From: an uncultured Methylophaga sp.
Lineage (GTDB): Bacteria > Pseudomonadota > Gammaproteobacteria > Nitrosococcales > Methylophagaceae
DNA: 64,000 bases
NCBI RefSeq assembly: GCF_947259025.1
Contig: NZ_CAMYKO010000005.1
Coordinates: 682,001 to 746,000 of the forward strand
Direction: 5' to 3'
Shown: piece after piece, positions 46,585-55,545 of the stretch
Numbering within the stretch: position 1 is the stretch's first letter
How the letters are laid out: each line of letters opens with the position of its first letter
Translations under genes and position numbers: made by a program
The notes under the pieces: model-generated
What the model was told of the DNA's origin: nothing
The model's input: the letters and a program-made list of their open reading frames with translations, nothing else
Database searches by the model: none

Positions 46585-47792
46585 GCCGCGAGGGCAAATA
46601 ATGCCTGGAAAAAGGCATAATAAACAAAGCCCACCATGCCACCAATGACCAGAATCATGGCTGGCTCAATCATGGCTGAAAGCCGTTTGATAGCAATCTC
46701 CAGGAGGCTCTGATAGTAGACACCAAGCTCTTGTTGTATGCGATCCAGTGACCCTGTTCTCTCACCAATTGCGATCATATGAGTGACCAGAGTCGGCATC
46801 TTGGGGTGGGTAATACTGCTAGCCAGGTCACGGCCTGCCATAACACTGTCAGAAGCCTGTTTCAGCTTATCTGAATAAATCTTGTTGGCAATCAAATCAG
46901 CAGTAATTTTAAGAGAGTCAAAAATCGTGATACCACTGCGCATTAATATAGAGGATGCCCAGTTCAGCTGTGCCATTGAACCGTAAGTAATCATCTTGCC
47001 GAAGATCGGTGTGCTGAGCAGTAATCTGTCAATTAAGCGCCTGCCTTTATAGGTTTTGTAAATAATAAATGTCAGGATCATAGCAACAATCACAGAGCCA
47101 ATGATGATGAGTCCGTTCTCCCTCAAAAAAGCAGCCCCATCAATCAGCGCCTGGGTAGAGTCTGGCAGCCGCCGACCTCGCCCCTGAATAAATTCAGCGA
47201 ACTTGGGGATGATCATCGTCACCATAAATACCGCCACGCCGATGGCCGCCAACACGACCACCACCGGATAAATCATCGCATTGATCATCTGCTTACGCAG
47301 CTGGGATTTTTTCTCCAGATGCACAGCCAGACGCTCCATGATGACATCCAACTCACCAGTGCTTTCACCGGCCACGACCAGGTTGATAGCAATGTCACTG
47401 AAAACATCATCGTGTTTGCGCAGTGAGGTCGATAAAGACTTACCAGCCTCTATATCACCATGCATTTTTCTCAAGGCCAGATTGAGCCTTGGACTGCTGA
47501 TTTGTGTTGCGGCGAGTTCAAGACATTCCGCCAGAGGCAGGCCCGCCCTCAACATAAATGCCATTTGGCGATAAAAGAAAATCAATGCATCGGTAGAAAC
47601 AGAACGCTGCGTCGCTAGCCAGTCTTTGAAGTTATCCTGTCCGAGAAAGCCCGACCGACGTTCTTTAATCTGTAACACTCGCAGACCTTCCGTACGCAAG
47701 GCCTGAGCCACCGCACCAGTGCTGTCAGCCCGCATCTTACCGGAGAGTTCATCACCGGTTCGGCTCAGCGCCTGGTAGGCGAACATCGGCAT
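46581..47792 (-). CDS. Type II secretion/type IV pilus platform protein (GspF/PilC-like)
   Basis: Inner-membrane platform that converts ATPase motion into filament assembly. The 403-residue protein has the family start MPMFAYQALSRTGDELSGKM and two repeated T2SSF domains (FFYRQMAFMLRAGLPLAECL near 68 and MAQLNWASSILMRSGITIFD near 270). Three helices are present and the end is MVGFVYYAFFQALFALA. It follows the ATPase gene directly. Confidence 0.94.
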   Translation of the reverse strand: MPMFAYQALSRTGDELSGKMRADSTGAVAQALRTEGLRVLQIKERRSGFLGQDNFKDWLATQRSVSTDALIFFYRQMAFMLRAGLPLAECLELAATQISSPRLNLALRKMHGDIEAGKSLSTSLRKHDDVFSDIAINLVVAGESTGELDVIMERLAVHLEKKSQLRKQMINAMIYPVVVVLAAIGVAVFMVTMIIPKFAEFIQGRGRRLPDSTQALIDGAAFLRENGLIIIGSVIVAMILTFIIYKTYKGRRLIDRLLLSTPIFGKMITYGSMAQLNWASSILMRSGITIFDSLKITADLIANKIYSDKLKQASDSVMAGRDLASSITHPKMPTLVTHMIAIGERTGSLDRIQQELGVYYQSLLEIAIKRLSAMIEPAMILVIGGMVGFVYYAFFQALFALAA

Positions 47793-47793
47793 A

Positions 47794-49440
47794 TCAGTTC
47801 ACCTCCGCCGTCTCACGCTGTTTGAACACCGCGACATTCTTCACTTCACTGAGCGTCGTCAGGCCACGCAACACCTTGTCACAGCCATCTTCCCACATAT
47901 ACTTGAGGGCATTGCCGGCACTGGCTTCCAGTGTTTCTTCATCAGCGCCTTTTGAAACCATTCGGGCCAACTTTTCATCGAACCATAACGTTTCAAACAA
48001 ACCTAGACGGCCGCGATAACCCTGCCCTTGGCAGACTGCACAACCCTCCGGCTCATAGATATCTACATCATCTTCCCTGCCCAGCAAAACCAACTCCTCT
48101 TTGGTCGCTGGTCTCGATTTGGCACAGTGTCGGCACAGACGCCTGACCAGACGTTGGGCAATGACCGCTGTCATGGTTGAACCAATCAAAAACGGTTCAC
48201 AGCCGATATCAACCAATCGGGTTACGGCACTGACCGCATTATTGGTATGCAAGGTAGAAAATACCAAGTGGCCGGTCATCGCGGCTTTAACTGCTACATC
48301 AGCTGTTTCTGAGTCACGAATCTCACCGACCATCAAGACATCAGGGTCATGCCTGAGCAAGGATCGGAGTGCGTCGGCAAAATTGATTTTCGGCCCCGTT
48401 TGAATCTGGGAGATGCCATCAATCACATATTCGATGGGGTTTTCCACCGTCATGATGTTGAGATCAGGCTGGTTAATCTCCTGCAGTGCCGCACAGAGCG
48501 TAGTCGATTTACCACTCCCCGTGGGACCAGTCAGCAAGATCATGCCATAGGGTTTTCTGATGGCTTGTTTGAACTCATTCAGGTCATGCTCCAGAAAACC
48601 CAGATCCGTCAGTGTTAATGTGCTGCTCTCACTGCCAAGCAGTCGCATCGTTATCCGCTCACCGAGACGCGTTGGCGCGGTGGCAACCCGGATATTGAAC
48701 TCCATATCGACAGGTGGAGGCATATAATAGGAGAAACCACCGTCCTGAGGCATACGCTGTTCCGAAATATCGAGGCTAGCCAGGACTTTTACCCTTGAGA
48801 TCAAACCAGCAGCAATATCGGGCGCATTTTCCAACGGATAATCATTCAACTTGCCATCCACCCGAAAGCGGACTCGCAGTCCCTCTTCTTCTGTCATGAG
48901 GTGAATATCAGAAGCACGATTAAGATAGGCATCCCGCATGATTCTATCGAGCAATGCAACCAAATCAGTGGCTGCCGGCACACTCTGCTGGTTCGCCTGT
49001 GCCACGGCTGTGTTGGCTAAGACCTTTTTGACAGCCAGTCTCAAATGCTCTGGGTCTGTCATTGCAACAGGCAGTGTCTCACCAATCAGGCGCTGTGCTG
49101 AATCAACCGACATGGTATCGGCCGGATCACTAATAACCAGCACCCGCTCTTCCCCGAGATTCACGACCAGCATTTGCTTACGGCTGATCAGGCTGGACGG
49201 CATTTTTTTAGTTAAGACAGGATTGACCTTAGCCTCAGCCATATTGATGAAGCGCAAGCCATGGTCTTGAGCCAATGCCCGATGCAGAGCCGATAAAGGG
49301 AGACGAAAGTCTGCCAACACCTTGGATAGCAACGGGACCCGCTCGCGCCGTGCTTTCAGACGCAGCTGGTCGACGACTGACTGCTCCAGCAGCCCTGTCT
49401 CTACACTTGCCTTTAGAAGTTGTTCGTCTCTGACAGCCAT
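47794..49440 (-). CDS. Assembly ATPase of GspE/PilB/MshE type
   Basis: Cytoplasmic hexameric ATPase driving pseudopilus assembly. The 548-residue protein has an N-terminal GspE_N-like part, Walker A GPTGSGKST at 305-313, an Asp-box and Walker B region (DVLMVGEIRDSETADVAVKA) and a His-box (MTGHLVFSTLHTNNAVSA). The zinc-binding C-terminal cysteines are CRHC and CAVC. Its N-domain lacks the RLG...G...Q pattern of c-di-GMP-binding MshE; that pattern appears instead in the GspL-like protein of the same locus. Confidence 0.94.
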   Translation of the reverse strand: MAVRDEQLLKASVETGLLEQSVVDQLRLKARRERVPLLSKVLADFRLPLSALHRALAQDHGLRFINMAEAKVNPVLTKKMPSSLISRKQMLVVNLGEERVLVISDPADTMSVDSAQRLIGETLPVAMTDPEHLRLAVKKVLANTAVAQANQQSVPAATDLVALLDRIMRDAYLNRASDIHLMTEEEGLRVRFRVDGKLNDYPLENAPDIAAGLISRVKVLASLDISEQRMPQDGGFSYYMPPPVDMEFNIRVATAPTRLGERITMRLLGSESSTLTLTDLGFLEHDLNEFKQAIRKPYGMILLTGPTGSGKSTTLCAALQEINQPDLNIMTVENPIEYVIDGISQIQTGPKINFADALRSLLRHDPDVLMVGEIRDSETADVAVKAAMTGHLVFSTLHTNNAVSAVTRLVDIGCEPFLIGSTMTAVIAQRLVRRLCRHCAKSRPATKEELVLLGREDDVDIYEPEGCAVCQGQGYRGRLGLFETLWFDEKLARMVSKGADEETLEASAGNALKYMWEDGCDKVLRGLTTLSEVKNVAVFKQRETAEVN

Positions 49441-49455
49441 TTTTCTTGGTTCTTT

Positions 49456-50106
49456 TTATAGCGCCAATATCAGTTCAGTTTTAAGAATTTGAGAGCCGCC
49501 CCTCAGTGGTGCAATCGCTAACTTATCAATGTTGAGTCTGACAACAGTCACCAGATAAGGCAGTTCATCCAGCCCATGAATGAAACGACGCAATGCCAGG
49601 TAACTGCCATCCAGTTCTAATCGCTGCAATGGGCGTTGAAACATCGATCCGGGTGACATACGGGGTATCCAGCCGGCAGTAACAGGCGGCATGATCTCTC
49701 CATACTCCCGATTTTTGCTGGCTTTTAAAGGGGGCGGACTCAGTGCTTCGTTAACACGAATACGAACACCACTATCGCGTGCCAGTTCAGAAATTCGTAC
49801 TTTCAGCTCCTGAGAATCCAATGGGGCCAGTGTGGTTTCTACTTGTTCAGCGCTATCTTTTATTGCTTGGAGAGCATTTTCCTGATCATCAAGTTCTTTG
49901 TTAATATCCTCAACTTCCTCTTGCGGCTCTGTCGGAATATCCATAGTTGCAAGCCGTTTTATGGTTGCCTGCTTTTGTTGTTCAAGCCGCTGAATATCAC
50001 TGTACTTTGGGTCTAGTCGCATAAGGCCATACCCACCCAGAACGATAACGACGATGATGCAGCCTGCAAGAATACGTTCACGTTTGTTTAATTGCTTTAG
50101 GTTCAT
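49456..50106 (-). CDS. PilO/GspM-like inner-membrane assembly protein
   Basis: The 216-residue protein has a short cytoplasmic start (NLKQLNKRERI), one membrane helix (13-30) and a coiled coil (about 36-90). A small periplasmic domain follows with LELDGSYLALRRFIHGLDEL, the PilO/GspM ferredoxin-like fold pattern. Its ATG overlaps the preceding gene stop as ATGA. It should pair with the C-terminal half of the GspL-like protein. Confidence 0.82.
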   Translation of the reverse strand: MNLKQLNKRERILAGCIIVVIVLGGYGLMRLDPKYSDIQRLEQQKQATIKRLATMDIPTEPQEEVEDINKELDDQENALQAIKDSAEQVETTLAPLDSQELKVRISELARDSGVRIRVNEALSPPPLKASKNREYGEIMPPVTAGWIPRMSPGSMFQRPLQRLELDGSYLALRRFIHGLDELPYLVTVVRLNIDKLAIAPLRGGSQILKTELILAL

Positions 50107-51860
50107 AACGTATTCACCTCACCAGCGCCGGCTTGTACTACTCGTACTAAACTCAGGGAGACAGAGTAACCGGTCAGATTCATCGGCCCTGTTTTTTCTA
50201 CAACCTGAATATCTCTGACTTCCATATCCCAGGCGGTCACCGCTAATTTCATATTCTGAACAAACTCCTGCGCCGCGCTCTCGGTTAGAGCCCAGGCATC
50301 GATATTGAAATTATCGGTTTCTATTACACCGGGTTTATTAAGCGGATTAGTGGGTGGCTGAATGCCAACTCTACGGCCCATTTCATCAATACGATTCACG
50401 ATAATCTGTTCAGTCGTGTTGTTCTGTAAAATCCCAAGCATCGCTTGAACCAGCAAAGCTCTGTCAGGCAATTCATTACCGAAGAATTCCAACCGGGCCT
50501 GCATTCTTCTCTGGTTTTCTTTTTGCTGTTCGAGTTCAGCTTTTCGTTTTTCAATTTCTGCGCGCTGTTTTTCGATCCTTGCAACAGCTTGGTCCAATAC
50601 CTCTGCCCGTTCATCAATTTCCTTTTTTTCGGCTCTGATGCCGCTGTATTGGACGGCCATGATCACTTCGGTGACGATGATAAGACAGAGCAGACCCGCC
50701 ACCAGTAGGCCGCCCTGCACTTCTGGCCTCTGGATGGGTGCTGGCAACGGCCCGCCTGGACGCACCATGCTGATCTTGCGAGCACCGCGAAGTCCGAAAA
50801 ATAACCTGCCTGCGGCAAATAAACCTGGTGACACACCCTCTTTCTGATCAAACATCACCAGTGCCGGCTCATTGGCCAGCGCCGAAGAAAGACTGCGTTT
50901 TAAATCAGGCAAACTGTCTGGTGGCGCCGCCAGCACCAGGCCCGGATGTTGTGCGTTTTCTGCATGAAAGACTTCCAGACAGGAATCGAGCATAGAAGCA
51001 CTGCGGTTGGCATAGTGCTGGACCGACGTAATCTGCTGTCGTCTCAGATGGGTGGAAGTAGTCATGAACTCAGTCGTTTCCAGCACCACCACGTGTTTTT
51101 CCGCCTGCTCAATCAGTGCCACACTGTTACCGGTAAGCGGCATCAAGCCAGCCAGCGTCAGGTTATAGTCCTGACAAAGCTCCTGCCACTTATCCAGTAA
51201 TGACTGATAGGTGGCCGTAGTCAGCCAGTTCCAGACACCGGGCGCATCCTCTACCTCGCCTTGAGCCGACCAGCCACACATGATTTCATCATCTTCACCC
51301 CGCAGCCAGTCCTGAACAACAAACAAAGACTGCGCCTGTTCACGAGTGACATGCCCCAACTCCAGCGCGACTTCACCAAAACGCTTAGAACCATGCTCTG
51401 ACTTGATACCTTCCTGTTTGTATCGTTTCTGAGTCTGGTTGATTTCCAGTACCTGGCTGGCCGAGAGCATGCCGTGGGACTCCATCAACTGCCCCAGTGT
51501 CCACTGCTGCTGATGTTGCATTAGCAAAGGCTCAACTTCCCAGCGAACCAGTTCATGCATCTGTGGCACGGGTTTGGGCTTTTTGGGTGAAACCGGTAGC
51601 TCCACCATGGCACTCATCACTGAGGGCGTGAGAACGATAACGTGATTGCCTTTCCAGCCCTGGGTTTTAAGTGAGCTCAATACCTGGCTGAATGCCACTG
51701 TCGGGTCAATGTTATCTGAATTGGCTGTGCCCTGAACCTGCAACTTTTTGCCTGTCCGGGTGATGATTGCAGCCTGCATGGATATACCTGTCCATTCGCA
51801 GACCATCACCGAGGCGGCTTTAAATGAAGTGAGTTTGTCTGTTATTTGCTTCAGGTTCAT
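50103..51860 (-). CDS. GspL/MshI-like (PilM-PilN fusion) protein with embedded MshEN-like domain
   Basis: Inner-membrane assembly component of 585 residues. The N-terminal half resembles the actin-like PilM/GspL cytoplasmic domain (VMVCEWTGISMQAAIITRTG, HVIVLTPSVMSAMVELPVSP). One helix (384-404), a coiled coil (408-455) and a PilN-like periplasmic domain follow. Inserted at about 121-183 are two 24-residue segments, each with Gly at positions 3 and 10 and Gln at 24 (TLGQLMESHG..., RFGEVALELG...). This is the layout of GspE_N/MshEN domains that bind c-di-GMP in MshE. The chosen ATG overlaps the upstream stop as ATGA; a longer frame lacks support. Confidence 0.82.
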   Translation of the reverse strand: MNLKQITDKLTSFKAASVMVCEWTGISMQAAIITRTGKKLQVQGTANSDNIDPTVAFSQVLSSLKTQGWKGNHVIVLTPSVMSAMVELPVSPKKPKPVPQMHELVRWEVEPLLMQHQQQWTLGQLMESHGMLSASQVLEINQTQKRYKQEGIKSEHGSKRFGEVALELGHVTREQAQSLFVVQDWLRGEDDEIMCGWSAQGEVEDAPGVWNWLTTATYQSLLDKWQELCQDYNLTLAGLMPLTGNSVALIEQAEKHVVVLETTEFMTTSTHLRRQQITSVQHYANRSASMLDSCLEVFHAENAQHPGLVLAAPPDSLPDLKRSLSSALANEPALVMFDQKEGVSPGLFAAGRLFFGLRGARKISMVRPGGPLPAPIQRPEVQGGLLVAGLLCLIIVTEVIMAVQYSGIRAEKKEIDERAEVLDQAVARIEKQRAEIEKRKAELEQQKENQRRMQARLEFFGNELPDRALLVQAMLGILQNNTTEQIIVNRIDEMGRRVGIQPPTNPLNKPGVIETDNFNIDAWALTESAAQEFVQNMKLAVTAWDMEVRDIQVVEKTGPMNLTGYSVSLSLVRVVQAGAGEVNTL

Positions 51861-52918
51861 CTTGGTTTCACATTCCAACGAATTGGGGCCAGTTGTTGGC
51901 GAGGAAAGACAATAACACGGTATGGGGTACTCACATTCTCGGTGACGCAATCGCCCGGTGAGTTTTCACAAGTCAGAGAAACACGGTAATGACCAGCTGG
52001 AATACGACTGGAAAAAGTCGCTGTTTCATCAACCGCATTGTTGCCACTTCCAGCTGCCGGTATTGAAGAGGCGGCTATGGTAATAGCATCTGTTGAGAAG
52101 TTTGAGGCACTATTAGCCAGTGTCAATGTCCACTTATACGCTGGGTCTGATAGAGGAATGCCCGACACCGCGGTAGTCTGATCAACATTGAAGAACCTTA
52201 CCGTGTATGTATCCTGTGCTAACCATGCATCGCTGGTGATCAAGGTCTCACTTCCAGTTGGCGGGTAGTCATCCATGCTTGAGTTCAGGTCAAATCCCAC
52301 ACTTGATACAGACAATGTGTAAGCCATTGGATCAATAGCTTGCACAGGGCTGGAGAGCGGAGTCATATCTGAGGCTTTAAGTGTCCATAGCCAGCCTGAG
52401 TTCTCTTCTATAGCCGCTGGTGCGACAACACTCACATTCACAAACGCATTTTCATAGCCGTCACGGAATCGACGGCCGCCATCCTGATCTGGCTGAACCT
52501 GAATGTAGGGCCCCCACCATCCATAACGAATTCCGTCAGAAGTCACACCAGGTTGTTTGATAGTCAGTTCGCCTGTGTCATTACAAGGTGATTCGACCTC
52601 ATTAGTGCCACTTACTGCCACCGTTGTATCAACAAACAACAGTTCTTCAAGACAATAAGGCAGTCTGCCATTATCAACCACAAACCCACTCAACTCCGGT
52701 TGATTATTCACCGTACGCTCGCCGCTCTGGATAATGGCTTTGCGGATCATCTCAAGCCGACGCTGGGTTTCATCAAACTGCGCATCATCGCGGAGGTTAT
52801 CGGTAAACAGTAAACCTGCCGACGCCAGCAGACCGATAAGAAAAAGCACCAGCACCAGTTCAAGTAACGTGAAGCCCTTTTGCTTCCAAAGCGCAGGGCA
52901 TTTAGCAGCGATGTTCAT
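51857..52918 (-). CDS. Pseudopilin-like protein 3 (type II/IV prepilin leader)
   Basis: The 353-residue product has a short basic leader and a prepilin-peptidase site KQKG-FTLLELVLVLF at Gly15/Phe16, with the essential Glu at mature position 5. A hydrophobic helix follows, then a large, mostly beta, periplasmic part unlike ordinary pilins. Two cysteine pairs are plausible (LPYC...SPC; SLTC...GDC). AAGGGG stands about 6 bases before the ATG. An alternative ATG at 52936 overlaps the previous stop as TGATG. It may be a minor, tip-forming pseudopilin; the large C-domain is unidentified. Confidence 0.82.
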   Translation of the reverse strand: MNIAAKCPALWKQKGFTLLELVLVLFLIGLLASAGLLFTDNLRDDAQFDETQRRLEMIRKAIIQSGERTVNNQPELSGFVVDNGRLPYCLEELLFVDTTVAVSGTNEVESPCNDTGELTIKQPGVTSDGIRYGWWGPYIQVQPDQDGGRRFRDGYENAFVNVSVVAPAAIEENSGWLWTLKASDMTPLSSPVQAIDPMAYTLSVSSVGFDLNSSMDDYPPTGSETLITSDAWLAQDTYTVRFFNVDQTTAVSGIPLSDPAYKWTLTLANSASNFSTDAITIAASSIPAAGSGNNAVDETATFSSRIPAGHYRVSLTCENSPGDCVTENVSTPYRVIVFPRQQLAPIRWNVKPR

Positions 52919-52935
52919 CCTGTGCCCCTTTCTCA

Positions 52936-53820
52936 TCAATTCAGCAGACACCGGACAATATCATCGCCCAAGGCAACGCAGGGGTCATCAGGAATATCAG
53001 GGTCAGTACCAAGCAGATCATATTCACTGGTCTGGCTTTCAAAGATGCCATCCGGGCCACTGCTGGCAATCCGCGCAATATTACCGGCCAACGGGTAATC
53101 CGCCGACATAGGGATAGTGATGTCCTGTGCGGGTAAACAGTCATAAAAGCCTGCCGACCGTTCGTAGCCCGAACCATCATCAGCACAACGATAACGCTGG
53201 TCATAAGCCAGCTCAGGGTCTAACAGCTTGTAGGGGTTTCCCCAGCCATCTTTTAAAGCTTCCTTGCTGATATAGGGGCCATTCCAGCCACTTTGGGTAT
53301 CCTGACTCCACAACAAATCACTGTTTGAGGACTGAAGTGGAAAAGGAAATTGATTCAACATGGACAGCGCATTATCAGACTGAATCACATCTTCATTGGA
53401 TGCATTTTCCAGGCTGTCACTACACCACTGGGCGTAAGTGGCCACTGAATCAGGTTGAGCAGGATCGGTCGGGTTATTAAGCGTATTAAACTGAAGTCGA
53501 TCCATATCACTGGCAAAATCACTCAGTGAAATGAACGGCGTGTATTTCTGGTTGGCTGGGAATTCAACATAGACCAGGCAAGGTAATTCACGATTATCGC
53601 GGCGAAATTGCAGCAAAGCTTTCTGAAGCTCTGATAACTCCAGGCGGGTAATATTTTCACGGGCCTGATCTTCATTACCATCAAAGGCATTAATGGCAGC
53701 GATGCTGACAATACCCAACAGCACAATCACCATCAAGATTTCTATCAGCGTAAAGCCGCTTTGTCCAGGCTGGCGCCTGTTCGTGTTGTTATGTTGTCGG
53801 TCAAACAATAAAAACCACAT
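52936..53820 (-). CDS. Pseudopilin-like protein 2 (GspG-type)
   Basis: The 294-residue product has a 22-residue leader and the cleavage site QSG-FTLIEILMVIVLL, with Glu at mature position 5. The helix and the following acidic stretch resemble GspG/GspH-type pseudopilins. The rest contains repeated GWGNPYKLLD / GWNGPYISKEAL patterns seen in GspG-like proteins, and several cysteines toward the end (CVALGDDIVRC). It is followed by pseudopilin 3 with a one-base overlap to that gene's alternative start. Confidence 0.85.
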   Translation of the reverse strand: MWFLLFDRQHNNTNRRQPGQSGFTLIEILMVIVLLGIVSIAAINAFDGNEDQARENITRLELSELQKALLQFRRDNRELPCLVYVEFPANQKYTPFISLSDFASDMDRLQFNTLNNPTDPAQPDSVATYAQWCSDSLENASNEDVIQSDNALSMLNQFPFPLQSSNSDLLWSQDTQSGWNGPYISKEALKDGWGNPYKLLDPELAYDQRYRCADDGSGYERSAGFYDCLPAQDITIPMSADYPLAGNIARIASSGPDGIFESQTSEYDLLGTDPDIPDDPCVALGDDIVRCLLN

Positions 53821-53946
53821 TTACTTGTTCCCGATTTTGTTAATTATTCAGCGCTGCATTAAAAGCACCCACCTCGACGTAGTACCACTTCCTGTTAATA
53901 CAAAACGTTCTGGCAATACAAAGGTATTGGCACAACATTCTGAGAT

Positions 53947-53972
53947 AAAGAAAGGGCGGGCAGAGCCCGCCC
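53947..53972 (-). terminator. Terminator/attenuator after pseudopilin-like protein 1
   Basis: On the reverse strand a GC-rich perfect 8-base stem (GGGCGGGC-TCT-GCCCGCCC) is followed by TTTCTTT, 28 bases after the stop. Because same-strand genes continue beyond it, it probably reduces rather than abolishes downstream transcription. Confidence 0.82.
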
Positions 53973-54000
53973 CTCCGTCAACATTAACCTCTGTGTGAGA

Positions 54001-55026
54001 TTATTGTTGTGCTTCCGAAGTCAGCTGGTCGATGTTTTTACCATCTGGTGTAACAATGGTGACCAGTTGAGGCTTGTCATACCAAGTCCAGACTTCAGTA
54101 CCACCGTCACCGATTTCGCCATTTTCGTCAGCATACTGACCCAACGCGAACAAACCAATGTAACGGGCATAATGAATTTCCGGATTCACTTCGGTATCTT
54201 CATTACCAGTGTTACGAACATAGGTCGGTGACTGTGAAATAGCCACATTACTGAAGGTTGTAGAAGCGGCAGCGTCACCACCGAAACCTAAAGCAACCAG
54301 TGCGTGACATTCGTCAGCTTCCAGCGCATCACCATAACGGTTTTGGAAAATGTTACTGGTGGCTGGAGTGCCGTCAAATGCGGCGGCAGGGTAGTTTGTA
54401 GGTTCACTAGCGGCCACATCAGCACAGTTTGCATTTGGCACTACAGAAAGGTGAGATGGATATTCATCTGACTCTTCAAATTCAGCCTCAAATGAAGTGC
54501 CCGCAGGGCCTGTACTTTCGTTATGGAAACGGTTAGGGGCAATATTTGGAGGTAGTGCAGTACCTGCCGAAATCATTTGCAGTTCTTCAATACCAGAGTC
54601 CAGGAAAGCCGTCGCGATTGTGTCACCACCGTTAGCTGAAGTCGGGAACTCCCACGCAGCCAGGAAACCATTCATGATTGGCGCAGAGAACTGCATGCCA
54701 CTACCTTGGTCTTCAACCAACAAGTCCCATTGGTTCGGATAGACATTTTCAACAGCGCGGTAGGTGCGAATCGCGCGGTCCAGTGTGGCTGCAGCATTAC
54801 CTGCTGAAGCGGCTTCAGCATTCTCGCCCACATCTTCATAGGCAATCAGCGCACCGGTTGCCAGAATCGCGATCAGAGTAATAACAACCAGCAGTTCCAG
54901 CAGGGTAAAACCTTTTTCTTTACCTTGCAGCTTCTGGCCCTGAGCACGCAGTTTTTCATCTTTAATCACAGACAAGTCCGCTTTGCGGAACTTGGCAATT
55001 GACGCTTTCATTTGTTGGATGTTCAT
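54001..55026 (-). CDS. Pseudopilin-like protein 1 (probable major subunit, long leader)
   Basis: The 341-residue product has a prepilin-peptidase site EKG-FTLLELLVVITLIAIL at Gly39/Phe40, with Glu at mature position 5. The 39-residue charged leader is unusually long; typical leaders have 6-25 residues. The periplasmic part is acidic, with two cysteines (NANCADV, DECHALVALGFGG) that may form a disulfide. It is first of the three pseudopilin genes and is followed by a terminator, the usual arrangement for an abundantly made subunit. Confidence 0.85.
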   Translation of the reverse strand: MNIQQMKASIAKFRKADLSVIKDEKLRAQGQKLQGKEKGFTLLELLVVITLIAILATGALIAYEDVGENAEAASAGNAAATLDRAIRTYRAVENVYPNQWDLLVEDQGSGMQFSAPIMNGFLAAWEFPTSANGGDTIATAFLDSGIEELQMISAGTALPPNIAPNRFHNESTGPAGTSFEAEFEESDEYPSHLSVVPNANCADVAASEPTNYPAAAFDGTPATSNIFQNRYGDALEADECHALVALGFGGDAAASTTFSNVAISQSPTYVRNTGNEDTEVNPEIHYARYIGLFALGQYADENGEIGDGGTEVWTWYDKPQLVTIVTPDGKNIDQLTSEAQQ

Positions 55027-55125
55027 TATATCTCTCTCAGGTTTGCGCCTCAGCCACCCCTTGTGGCCTATTGGTCATCGGTTAAAAAATCAATTTGAGA
55101 TGTGACCCGCTCACACTCTTTGCCA

Positions 55126-55356
55126 TCATGCCGGGTTAACGTCTTCTCTTGAGGAAGCTGCTCCCTGCTCACCCGGGAAGTCAATCACATAGCGGTATTG
55201 TTTACCGCAGTGCAAAATCACTTCTTTCTGACGGCGTTTTAAGATACGAACCTCAACGCGAATATCGCCATAGCCATCATGCGCCAGTACGTCATCCACC
55301 AGCTCCAGTAGTTTGGCTTTAACAGGCTGTTGGTCTGAATCGACTTTAGCATTCAT
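55126..55356 (-). CDS. Small basic/acidic cytoplasmic protein of unknown function, head of the pilus-like cluster
   Basis: A 76-residue product with no signal peptide or membrane helix. It contains AKLLELVDDVLAHDGYGDIR and an arginine/lysine-rich turn (EVRILKRRQKEVIL). One Cys is in LHCGKQYRYVIDFP. I do not recognise a domain. It stands 99 bases before pseudopilin 1 and has two regulator palindromes upstream, so it is probably real and co-regulated. GGAG lies about 12 bases before the ATG. It could be a regulator or a chaperone; there is no direct evidence for either. Confidence 0.6.
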   Translation of the reverse strand: MNAKVDSDQQPVKAKLLELVDDVLAHDGYGDIRVEVRILKRRQKEVILHCGKQYRYVIDFPGEQGAASSREDVNPA

Positions 55357-55405
55357 GCTTATGACACTCTCCGGTTGATTTCGTCATTGTTGATACTAGG
55401 TGAAT

Positions 55406-55436
55406 CAGGAAAGCTTCCCTATAGGAATAATTCCTG
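55406..55436. promoter_or_regulatory. Palindrome sites b1 and b2 upstream of the small gene
   Basis: Site b1 is TAGGAA-TAA-TTCCTG (55422-55436) and site b2 is CAGGAA-AGC-TTCCCT (55406-55420), side by side. On the reverse strand b1 is followed by six bases, a 17-base spacer and TAGTAT, so b1 abuts the -35 position, as at the ligase gene and the RNA candidate. Site b1 begins 66 bases from the small gene's ATG. Confidence 0.5.
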
Positions 55437-55545
55437 AAATTTAAAACTCTGTTTTTGAATAATTGATGTGTCTATTTTTTGTACCTGATTAATGGGTTCT
55501 GCTAACCATCATTACGCGCCATTACCTAGCCCTGGTACCACTGCA

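Noticed and set aside
51861-51950. A 30-codon N-terminal extension of the GspL-like gene
   Set aside because: It overlaps the end of pseudopilin 3; the ATG overlapping that gene's stop (ATGA) is the natural coupled start.
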